Assembly: GCA_020200995.1 (NCBI GenBank)
Contig: JAIVHQ010000295.1
Span: forward strand, 1-6,491
Reading direction: 5' to 3'
Length of the DNA stretch: 6,491 bases
Source of the DNA: Flavobacteriales bacterium
GTDB lineage: Bacteria > Bacteroidota > Bacteroidia > Flavobacteriales_D > Cryomorphaceae
Below, piece by piece: positions 1 to 5,752 of this stretch. The notes below the pieces were generated by a model. The model was not told where the DNA came from. It ran no database searches and saw nothing but the letters and a program-made list of their open reading frames with translations. Both the position numbers and the translations under genes were made by a program. Numbering within the stretch: the first letter of the stretch is position 1; each line of letters starts with the position of its first letter.

Positions 1-1584
1 GACAAGTAGGGAAAACTCAACCGAAGCATCAGTGGTCTCAAGGGCATTAATGATGGCGCTGTTGGTACCGTCGGATGGGGAGAAATAAAGCTCCACGTCC
101 TTGCCGCCGATTTTGAAAAGCGACGGTGTATTGTTCGACTTATCGGGGCCGAAGCGCGAAGCCTCTTCATCGAACATCGGGCCGCTACCTCCCCACATTT
201 CGTTAAATTCGATGGTGTAGGCCTTGGCCAGCGCACGGTCCTGAATCACCACCATGTTGTTGGGGTCGGTGAAGAGGTTGTTGTTGGTAAAATTGGTGCT
301 TCCTGTCAGTACATAGCTGTTGTTGATCGATTGGGCATCGACGATGACAAATTTGTTGTGCATGCCCGACCCTGTTGCGTTGTAGCGGTAGTGCACGGGG
401 ATGTCGGGCGAAATGTTGTCCAGGGCGAAGTTGGCGTTGCCGTCTTCGGCGATGTAGCGCACAGTGATTCCGTTGGCGTGGGCTGCGTTGAGCGCACTTA
501 CGATTTGATTGTCATTGATGTTGTAGCCCGCCATTGAAATGCTCGTTTGGGCGGCCTCGATCATCTCGATCACTTTGTCGCGCAGGTTGGTTTGCTCAGC
601 GAGGTTTTCAGCAGGCTCGGCCACCTCGTGTGCCACCGATGCATTGAAAAAAGCCTCGATGGTGCCCGAGCTGTTTGAAATTGTTGCCACTGCAAACACA
701 GTACTGAACGCTGTGTCGGGCTCAGCTACCGAGAAAATACGGGTAAAATAAACCTCACCCGGCTCCAGGTTATCAAGCACCAGGGCGTGTTGGGTGACTG
801 ATTCTGCCTGTGTGGTCACGTTGTCGGTAAGTCCGTCACCGTCGATATTATCCGTGTAAAAGGCCTCGGTTGACGTAGCGACATCGGTCACCCAGCTGAT
901 GGTAAAACCATTCGCAGTCAAATCACTGACGGTAACCGCCGAGATAATGTTAACAGGGTTGGGGCTCGTGATGTCGTCTTCATCTCGGGGCAATATCTGG
1001 TAGCCACCTGTCCCGGTGAATGTGAATTGCGATCCAATGGCCACAATATCCACCGAACTAACGGGAATGAGCGAACCTACCAAAGGATTGCCGTTTCTCG
1101 TATAAGCGATCCCTTCAGCTGCACCTGATGATATGCTGTAGGTTGAGTTTCCTGTAAAAGTGGAACCGCCGTCAGCAAAAACGCAATTCTCGACGCGGAT
1201 GAGCAAGGCTTCGGTATCGTCACCGACTTCGCCGAGGGTCACGGTTACGGGCTCGATCTGAACCACTGCCGGACCGTGGTTGGTAAAATCGCTGACCGGC
1301 GAGACTTGCATCAACCCGTTGAAAAAGCTGATTTCTCCCGTCAGGGTTATCGAATCGTGTCGAGCGACCGCGCCGGTAAAATCGTTCGAGTAAGCCGCAA
1401 AGGCACCCGTCGCATCCTGGAAATAGCGAATGGGGCCAAGTTCCTCTCCGTTGGTGACAGTGCCCGTGACGGTGACTATTTCGCCCTCGGCCATGGTGCG
1501 CGCTTCAGCGATGTCGATCACATCCTGCGCCGATACTGCTTGTACCGTTAAGACGATTGCGGCAAAAAGTAAAAGATTCTTCAT
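1..1584 (-). CDS. Secreted phospholipase D-superfamily (HKD) protein with OB-like and FN3-like domains, C-terminus cut by window
   Basis: My translation of the minus strand from the ATG at 1584 stays open for 528 codons and runs off the window. Residues 1-19 form a signal peptide (MKNLLLF..., cleavage near VSA|QD). Residues about 22-105 and 106-205 look like two OB-fold-like modules of the sort found at the front of Bacteroidota secreted nucleases; the second ends in YQILPRDEDDI. Residues about 212-303 resemble a fibronectin type III domain. Residues about 325-470 form a PLD lobe with a full HxK(x)4D motif (H409, K411, D416) followed by GSTNFT at 428-433. A second lobe begins near residue 495 (VELYFSPSDGTN), so the full protein probably has two HKD motifs, the second outside the window. 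The superfamily cleaves phosphodiester bonds in phospholipids or nucleic acids; the substrate is not visible here. It is the last visible gene of the operon, 12 nt after the receptor stop. A T9SS sorting domain at the missing C-terminus is likely but unseen. Confidence 0.88.
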   Translation of the reverse strand, partial: MKNLLLFAAIVLTVQAVSAQDVIDIAEARTMAEGEIVTVTGTVTNGEELGPIRYFQDATGAFAAYSNDFTGAVARHDSITLTGEISFFNGLMQVSPVSDFTNHGPAVVQIEPVTVTLGEVGDDTEALLIRVENCVFADGGSTFTGNSTYSISSGAAEGIAYTRNGNPLVGSLIPVSSVDIVAIGSQFTFTGTGGYQILPRDEDDITSPNPVNIISAVTVSDLTANGFTISWVTDVATSTEAFYTDNIDGDGLTDNVTTQAESVTQHALVLDNLEPGEVYFTRIFSVAEPDTAFSTVFAVATISNSSGTIEAFFNASVAHEVAEPAENLAEQTNLRDKVIEMIEAAQTSISMAGYNINDNQIVSALNAAHANGITVRYIAEDGNANFALDNISPDIPVHYRYNATGSGMHNKFVIVDAQSINNSYVLTGSTNFTNNNLFTDPNNMVVIQDRALAKAYTIEFNEMWGGSGPMFDEEASRFGPDKSNNTPSLFKIGGKDVELYFSPSDGTNSAIINALETTDASVEFSLLV

Positions 1585-1596
1585 GTATTCTGTTTG

Positions 1597-2088
1597 TTAG
1601 ATTTCAAGCGTGATGTTAAAGTTGAACCTGCGGCCCATTCCCGGGAAAATTCCGGCGGAAGCCGCATCAAAGTTTTGAGTATTGGTGTACCTCGTGAAGG
1701 TATCGTTGTTCTGCGCATCGGTGATGTAGAAAATATCAAACAAGTTGAAACAGCTCATTCCGAACCTCAGATTTGAGCGTTCAAACTGAAACCTGTAACT
1801 GGCGTGAAGCTCGAACAAGGTGTAATCGGGAATCTGCCAGGACTGGCGGCCTTGATTCACCCCTGTGACTGATTCGGGCTGAAACTGGCTGTAGTTTTGT
1901 CCGAAATGCAAAACGCGTGCGCGGAGAAAGGAATCGCGCGTGGGCTTGAATTCAAGCGCCCCGCCAAATTGCAGTTGGGCTGCATCACCCACGCGCACTC
2001 CGCGAGGGTCGATTACGAATTCCAAAGGATTGCCTTCGATGTCGCGAATCACAACGTTGCCCTGCACATACTGGGCGCGCTCTTCGCT
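1597..2088 (-). CDS. TonB-dependent receptor, detached C-terminal beta-barrel fragment (frame-shifted)
   Basis: This is the C-terminal end of the receptor encoded upstream, in another frame. The frame opens at 2088, just after a TAA at 2089-2091, and gives 163 codons to the TAA at 1597-1599. The first possible start is a GTG at 2067, which reads as an internal valine (QYVQG), so no genuine start is apparent. Typical late-barrel features are present: RGVRVGDAAQLQFGG, a YSQFQPESV turn, WQIPDYTLFELHASYRF, a CFNLFDIFYITDAQNND segment and FPGMGRRFNFNI before the end. The last residue is Ile rather than the usual terminal aromatic residue. It overlaps the upstream reading frame by 40 nt and ends 12 nt before the PLD gene. 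The fragment alone could not make a barrel. It is part of a pseudogene, or the product of a sequencing or assembly error. Confidence 0.85.
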   Translation of the reverse strand, partial: SEERAQYVQGNVVIRDIEGNPLEFVIDPRGVRVGDAAQLQFGGALEFKPTRDSFLRARVLHFGQNYSQFQPESVTGVNQGRQSWQIPDYTLFELHASYRFQFERSNLRFGMSCFNLFDIFYITDAQNNDTFTRYTNTQNFDAASAGIFPGMGRRFNFNITLEI

Positions 2089-4082
2089 TTATTGTCGGTG
2101 AGATCGAGGTTGGCTCCGAGCTTGGAGGTAAAACCATTTACCCAAATCCACTCGGTTTGGTATGTTTCCAATCCCGGTGAGTTTCGGTCGTATGTTTCAT
2201 CATTGTAAGTAATCTCGTCGCGGTAGTCGATGGCCAGGGTTGTATCCCCCACATCGAGCGTTCGCGCCCTGTAGTAGTCCCGCCCCATAAAGCCCGTGCG
2301 AGCAGCAGTAAGGTTGGCTGTCACGGTCAGGGGGCCTTCGCTGTATTCGGCCTGAGCAAATGCGCCACCCCATGCCACGTGTGCTTCCTGGTTTCTGAAC
2401 AATCGGTCACCCTCGCGCTTCATTTCGTTGCGGGGAGCGTTCAGGTCAGAGTTGTCGATGTAATAGTCGCCACCTATAAATTGATGGATCTTACTGTATT
2501 GAGAACCTTTGTAATACCGAAAGTCAACCCCGGCGGTGAGGGTGAGCACATCCGTCATTTCCCAATTGGCCTGCGAAAGGAACCCTGTCCAGAAGTGGTC
2601 ATTGCGAGCAACACGCACATACTCGCTTGCCTGAATTTCTGTTTCAGAGAATTCGGGATTGACATTGACGTAGTTGTACTCTGCGTTAAGTGAATTCGTG
2701 ATATTTGAATCGTAGTATTCCTGCAGGTCAATCAAGCCCGCATCCGTTTGACCGAGACCCGAGCGGCTACGAAGCTGGGTACCTCCTCCCCTTCCGATGG
2801 ATACATAGGCAGAAGTAGAAATGGAGAGGCCATTGTGAATTTGCCAGAAATCGCGAAGGGTAAACTGCGGCTTGTGATAGAAATTGGTGCGCTCATTGAT
2901 GGTATTCAACTGCCCGCGACGGGTGATGAGATACTCATCAGCAGGTGCCGGAAAAGGTGGCGGGGGCGGGTTATTGGCTACGCCGATCAAGCTGTAATCT
3001 TCCCACTGCCCCACGTGCTGGTTATAATACCGGCCCCTGTCGGGTATGCGGGAAATCACATCATCGTCTATCCCCAACTCCCGGGCGAATGAATGGCTGT
3101 ATTCGGCCACTTCTCCCTTAAATGAACGCTGACCGTGGTTCTGTGGCGCCCCGAATCCGGTGAAGCTGATGCGGTGCTTTTTGGTAATCTTTTCGATTTT
3201 GGCGAAATAAAAAAAGCCTTCAGTGAATGTACCGTCCACCAAGCCGTCTCCATTTTTATACGATCCCGAAATGGTGAACCCCCAGCCGTTGTCGAGCTTG
3301 CCGGAATTGTGCATGAAGGTGGTTCGCGTATAATTTCCACTTCCAAATTCCTGGCGGAACTTTGTAGACTGCCTGTCGTCGATTCCTTTGGTGAGAATGT
3401 TCAATGTACCCCCGATGGAGGGCAATGCAAGCTTGGATGCGCTCAATCCGCGCTGCACCTGCACGTTTCCCGTCACCAGGTCGAGACCGAACCAGTTGCT
3501 CCAGAACACGCGTCGGTTCTGCATGTCGTTGACGGGGATCCCGTCGATCATCACGGCAATGTTGGTCTGGTCAAAACCTCGGATGTTGATACGCGCATCG
3601 CCGTCACCGCCACCCTGCTGCGTGGCGTATACGCCGGGGGTGTGGTTCAGGATCATCGGCAGGTCTTGGGAGCCGAGCTCTTCTGAAATTTGCCGAGGCG
3701 AGATGGTGGAAAAAGCCACCGGTGTCTTTCGATCCCGCGCCATGTCGGCCACGATGGCCACCTCCTTAAGGGTGATTGAATTCAATCGAACCACCTGATC
3801 GAGGGTTTGACCGGGCCGCAGCGAAACCTCAAATGTTTTTGTCTCAAAGCCTACATAAGAATAGGCCAGGGTGTAGTTGTCAGCAGTGAGCTCCAGTTCG
3901 TATGTTCCGTCAAAACGTGTGACCATACCCTTTCCCGGACCATAAGTGACTGATGCACCCGGGAGGGGTTCGCCTGTGAGTCCGTCGAGGACCTTTCCTT
4001 TCACGGTGGCAAGCTGACCGTGAAGCAATGATACTCCCCCCGCGAAAAGAAGGAGTATCATGAGTGAGATTTTTTTGTGCAC
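2049..4082 (-). CDS. TonB-dependent outer-membrane receptor, N-terminal 664 residues of a broken gene
   Basis: This is an outer-membrane active transporter that would work with TonB-ExbB-ExbD; its substrate is unknown. The start is a GTG at 4082, giving MHKKISLMILLLF and a good signal peptide to about residue 22. The next in-frame ATG (residue 8) would lose the basic n-region. Residues 23-100 are a CarboxypepD_reg-like domain (VKGKVLDGLTGEPLPGASV). A TonB-box-like TLKEVAIVA lies at 104-112. The plug spans about 122-233, with LPMILNHTPGVYATQQGGG, RINIRGFDQTNIAVMIDGIP and GGTLNILTKG. Barrel strands follow, including VDFRYYKGSQYS and GGDYYIDNS. Family-like sequence stops at about LGANLDLTDN (residue 664); the last 13 residues are out-of-frame noise ending at a TGA (2049-2051). 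The gene begins 12 nt after the stop of the lamin-tail gene, which suggests translational coupling. With the 163-codon fragment the total is about 828 residues. From memory, relatives that carry the extra N-terminal domain are nearer 900 or more. Confidence 0.9.
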   Translation of the reverse strand: MHKKISLMILLLFAGGVSLLHGQLATVKGKVLDGLTGEPLPGASVTYGPGKGMVTRFDGTYELELTADNYTLAYSYVGFETKTFEVSLRPGQTLDQVVRLNSITLKEVAIVADMARDRKTPVAFSTISPRQISEELGSQDLPMILNHTPGVYATQQGGGDGDARINIRGFDQTNIAVMIDGIPVNDMQNRRVFWSNWFGLDLVTGNVQVQRGLSASKLALPSIGGTLNILTKGIDDRQSTKFRQEFGSGNYTRTTFMHNSGKLDNGWGFTISGSYKNGDGLVDGTFTEGFFYFAKIEKITKKHRISFTGFGAPQNHGQRSFKGEVAEYSHSFARELGIDDDVISRIPDRGRYYNQHVGQWEDYSLIGVANNPPPPPFPAPADEYLITRRGQLNTINERTNFYHKPQFTLRDFWQIHNGLSISTSAYVSIGRGGGTQLRSRSGLGQTDAGLIDLQEYYDSNITNSLNAEYNYVNVNPEFSETEIQASEYVRVARNDHFWTGFLSQANWEMTDVLTLTAGVDFRYYKGSQYSKIHQFIGGDYYIDNSDLNAPRNEMKREGDRLFRNQEAHVAWGGAFAQAEYSEGPLTVTANLTAARTGFMGRDYYRARTLDVGDTTLAIDYRDEITYNDETYDRNSPGLETYQTEWIWVNGFTSKLGANLDLTDNKAKSAPSMCRATL

Positions 4083-4094
4083 GCTTTAGGCAGT

Positions 4095-5090
4095 TTACTG
4101 CACCACAAACTTGTTGACATAGGCGCTGCTGCCCGCATAGGTGCGGAGCACATAAACGCCTTTGCCGAGTTTGGCAGTTCCGATTTCAAATGACTCTACA
4201 TTTCCGATCACTACATCGGCCACACGCTTTCCGGTGATGTCGAAAATCTCGTAACGTTCTGTTTGGTAGGGAGCAGTGAATCGCAGCATTTCTGAAGGTC
4301 CCACCGGATTCGGGAAGAGTGTTCCGGGTGCTGTTTCTTTATCAACGGTGCTCAGTGGCTCACACGCGCAGTCGTGCGAACCGAGCGATTCCCACACGCC
4401 GTCAATATCTTCTGATTGTGCACCGGGGGCAGCGAGGGTGTCCCACTCAAGGCCCGTGTTGAAAAGCTCACTTCCGGTAAATCTACCGATGGTCACTTCG
4501 GCCTTGCGAATCATGGTGTGGTTGGTGGTCCAACCCGGAACGCCATTGGTGACGGTGGTAAACGAAGGACCCACATCATTCCAGCCTGATAGTTCGGGAA
4601 AATTCGGGCTTCCCGGGTCCTCACCGATTCGACCGATAATGTCAACAGGGAAACCTGTACCTCCACCTGCGACATTGCTCAGCATCATCGCGTCGTTGCC
4701 ATTAAAGTACATGGTGTTGTTGTCGTTGTAAACAGGGTTGGCAAAGTGATCGGCCTTCTCCTGAAGTTTCATGGTCACGGGTTGTTCCTGGCCCTCACCG
4801 TCGGGGTTTGTTTTGTCGATCACCACAACGTAGGCGTCATAGGGTGCAAGCATCACATCAGGTAAAACATATCTTTGATTGGCCTGTGCTGATGGCGAAC
4901 CATTCGAGAAACGGCTGATCATGTAATCGCTCAGATTTTTGGGCTCTGAAGTCGGATTGTAGATTTCGAGGGCTTTGTCGTTTCCCCAGCCTTCCACATA
5001 TTCGGAGAAAAACAATTCAATGCAATCGTTTTGCGCTGAAGCGAAGGTAGCAGCAAATCCGAAAGCGGCAAGAAGTAAAAGTTTTTTCAT
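4095..5090 (-). CDS. Secreted lamin-tail-domain protein with T9SS type A C-terminal sorting domain
   Basis: This is a 331-residue exported protein. I choose the ATG at 5090. It gives MKKLLLLAAF and a clean signal peptide (cleavage near ASA|QN, residue 19), and it lies about 28 nt downstream of a TACATTTG promoter box. The upstream alternative at 5162 would add 24 residues, bury the signal peptide and lie upstream of that promoter. Residues about 22-195 match a lamin-tail (LTD) domain: LFFSEYVEGWGNDKALEIYN at 27-45, then Asn/Gly-rich turns including FNGNDAMMLSNV (129-140). Residues 258-331 are a T9SS type A sorting domain: LFPNPVGPSE, YEIFDITGKRV, LGKGVYVLRTY and final FVVQ. The T9SS exports such proteins across the outer membrane and usually anchors them on the surface. 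Bacterial LTD domains often accompany extracellular hydrolases, which fits the PLD gene downstream. It is the first gene of the probable operon. Its own activity is unknown, and I see no catalytic motif. Confidence 0.88.
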   Translation of the reverse strand: MKKLLLLAAFGFAATFASAQNDCIELFFSEYVEGWGNDKALEIYNPTSEPKNLSDYMISRFSNGSPSAQANQRYVLPDVMLAPYDAYVVVIDKTNPDGEGQEQPVTMKLQEKADHFANPVYNDNNTMYFNGNDAMMLSNVAGGGTGFPVDIIGRIGEDPGSPNFPELSGWNDVGPSFTTVTNGVPGWTTNHTMIRKAEVTIGRFTGSELFNTGLEWDTLAAPGAQSEDIDGVWESLGSHDCACEPLSTVDKETAPGTLFPNPVGPSEMLRFTAPYQTERYEIFDITGKRVADVVIGNVESFEIGTAKLGKGVYVLRTYAGSSAYVNKFVVQ

Positions 5091-5118
5091 GACATTTAGT
5101 TTTTGATTTTGTCGGGTG

Positions 5119-5148
5119 CAAATGTAGCCATTCCGGTGGTCGAGAAAC
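5119..5148 (-). promoter_or_regulatory. Bacteroidota-type promoter for the three-gene operon
   Basis: On the minus strand, TACATTTG (5119-5126) matches the TAnnTTTG -7 element used by the Bacteroidota primary sigma factor. A weak -33-like TTTC (5144-5147) lies 17 nt upstream. Transcription would start near 5112, leaving a short leader of about 20 nt before the ATG at 5090. No other convincing box lies between the three genes. Confidence 0.6.
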
Positions 5149-5195
5149 ACGTTTTTTTCCACACGTGAACGAATGTTAATCTAAAGGTAACACGC

Positions 5196-5215
5196 ATCCT
5201 TGAAATCCCAAGGAT
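5196..5215. repeat. Perfect 7-bp hairpin
   Basis: ATCCTTG (5196-5202) and CAAGGAT (5209-5215) are exact reverse complements around the 6-nt loop AAATCC. No T-run follows on either strand, so it is not a standard intrinsic terminator. It lies about 70 bp upstream of the operon promoter and could be an operator or chance. Confidence 0.4.
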
Positions 5216-5243
5216 TGAACTAAATTTTGCGCATTCGATAAAA

Positions 5244-5259
5244 TCAGGTTGTAACCTGA
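5244..5259. repeat. 16-bp dyad, possible operator
   Basis: TCAGGTT, a 2-nt spacer GT, then AACCTGA: perfect 7-bp arms. It lies at the outer edge of the left inverted-repeat end, about 120 bp upstream of the operon promoter. The size and symmetry would suit a dimeric repressor, but the site may simply be part of the repeat end. The right-hand copy keeps only a weaker dyad (AGGT, TCTT, ACCT at 5731-5742). Confidence 0.35.
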
Positions 5260-5353
5260 GTTCGCTTCTTATTCCGGGATTCAGATGTTCATAAGCAGCC
5301 GCAAGACAACTTACCGAGGCACGAGCGATCTCATGAGCACCGCTGAAAATATA

Positions 5354-5376
5354 AAAATGCGAATAACGCGCATTTT
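5354..5376. repeat. 8-bp stem-loop inside the intergenic element
   Basis: AAAATGCG (5354-5361) and CGCATTTT (5369-5376) are exact reverse complements with a 7-nt loop. The stem lies in the left half of the 5246-5742 element, in a stretch with no counterpart in the right half. There is no downstream T-run. Confidence 0.4.
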
Positions 5377-5380
5377 CAAA

Positions 5381-5418
5381 GCTTCCCGCCTCCCGGAGGG
5401 CAGGTAGCGGGCTAAAGC
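5381..5418. repeat. GC-rich hairpin inside AT-rich intergenic DNA
   Basis: GCTTCCCGC (5381-5389) can pair with GCGGG (5407-5411) and, after a 2-nt bulge, AAGC (5415-5418). The loop contains the smaller dyad CCTCC, C, GGAGG. This GC-rich patch directly follows the 5354-5376 stem-loop, giving two tandem hairpins. A REP-like or RNA role is possible. Confidence 0.4.
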
Positions 5419-5510
5419 AAGAAGAATGCAACGCAGGATAGCGGTTATTTATAGACAACGTGAGTGCATTTCCACCTGTAAACAGCGATTTTCTTGCTAA
5501 AAATGATTCG

Positions 5511-5529
5511 AAATAGCCCGCTATTTTTT
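5511..5529 (+). terminator. Weak intrinsic-terminator-like hairpin with T-run
   Basis: AAATAG (5511-5516), tetraloop CCCG, then CTATTT (5521-5526), continuing into a run of six T (5524-5529). The shape suits a rho-independent terminator for plus-strand transcripts, but no recognised gene ends here. It also coincides with one arm of the inner inverted repeat (5514-5523), which may be its real explanation. Confidence 0.3.
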
Positions 5530-5737
5530 AAGAGTGTTTATTTTCAAAGGCTATAAAGAGATCGCTTACGCTTAGTTCTTCATCATTTTTAGTTGAACCG
5601 AGCCTTGATCAAAATATTTGCAAAAGGCGTACAGGAAGAATAGCGAGCTCCATGTGACCTCTTTAAATAAACATGAACACATGAAAATCAGTATTTACAG
5701 GCGTTCTGAACCCAAATAAGAATTGAACTCAGGTTCT

Positions 5738-5745
5738 TACCTTTG
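5738..5745 (+). promoter_or_regulatory. TAnnTTTG -7 box of the surface-protein gene
   Basis: TACCTTTG matches the Bacteroidota -7 consensus on the plus strand. It ends only 7 nt before the ATG at 5753, so transcription would start at or next to the start codon. No good -33 TTTG sits at normal spacing; the nearest TTG (5723-5725) is only 12 nt upstream. The box overlaps the right inverted-repeat end. Confidence 0.45.
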
Positions 5746-5752
5746 ACCCGCA

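Larger units (their letters stand above)
5246..5742. repeat. About 500-bp element bounded by imperfect 40-bp inverted repeats (MITE-like or two facing repeat copies)
   Basis: The left end (5246-5285) and the reverse complement of the right end (5705-5742) align with 32 matching positions and two 1-nt gaps. Shared blocks are AGGT, AACCTGAGTTC, TTCTTATT, GGG and TTCAGA. Inside, further blocks match in inverted orientation and in the same order: AGCGATCTC (5324-5332 with 5558-5566), TGAAAATA (5344-5351 with 5539-5546, both 11 nt from the previous block), TAGCGGGCTA (5405-5414 with 5514-5523) and AGCAAGAA (5416-5423 with 5491-5498). Spacing between blocks differs, for example by about 100 nt between the first two, so the halves have diverged by indels. 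No transposase is present. I did not recognise target-site duplications. It could be a non-autonomous mobile element, a dispersed intergenic repeat in two opposed copies, or a long structured RNA. Confidence 0.6.
5091..5752. other. Divergent intergenic region, noncoding, rich in inverted repeats
   Basis: About 660 bases separate the divergent lamin-tail operon and the plus-strand surface protein. I find no convincing gene. Reading frames exist (minus 5096-5458, plus 5285-5407, plus 5681-5719), but none shows a family-like or signal-peptide-like sequence. The region is AT-richer than its flanks. It holds one promoter at each end, a 7-bp-stem hairpin at 5196-5215, and a roughly 500-bp block with inverted-repeat ends (5246-5742). 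Confidence 0.75.

Noticed and set aside
2080..2093. Programmed -1 ribosomal frameshift joining the two receptor parts
   Set aside because: The in-frame context GAC AAT AAA GCG is not an X_XXY_YYZ slippery heptamer. The apparent loss of a barrel block also argues for a DNA lesion or assembly error.
3135..3686. 183-codon plus-strand reading frame antisense to the receptor
   Set aside because: It is a shadow of the receptor coding frame. It has no promoter or signal sequence and no recognisable family, and the opposite strand has unmistakable receptor plug and barrel motifs.
4276..4731. 151-codon plus-strand reading frame antisense to the lamin-tail gene
   Set aside because: The composition (Ser/Pro-rich, low information) is typical of an antisense shadow, and the minus strand has a clear T9SS-sorted protein.
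5285..5407. 40-codon plus-strand reading frame in the left half of the intergenic element
   Set aside because: It is short, has no promoter box or ribosome binding site, and overlaps the hairpins. A conserved small peptide cannot be excluded without homologs, but nothing here supports it.
5096..5458. 120-codon minus-strand reading frame as a hypothetical protein
   Set aside because: It spans the operon promoter, the 16-bp dyad and several hairpins. It has no signal peptide or recognisable domain, and it lies mostly in the repeat element. It may be annotated as hypothetical in genomes carrying the repeat.
5681..5719. 12-codon plus-strand reading frame as a leader peptide for the surface-protein gene
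   Set aside because: It lies upstream of the likely transcription start and overlaps the right inverted-repeat end. It has no attenuator-like structure or residue bias.
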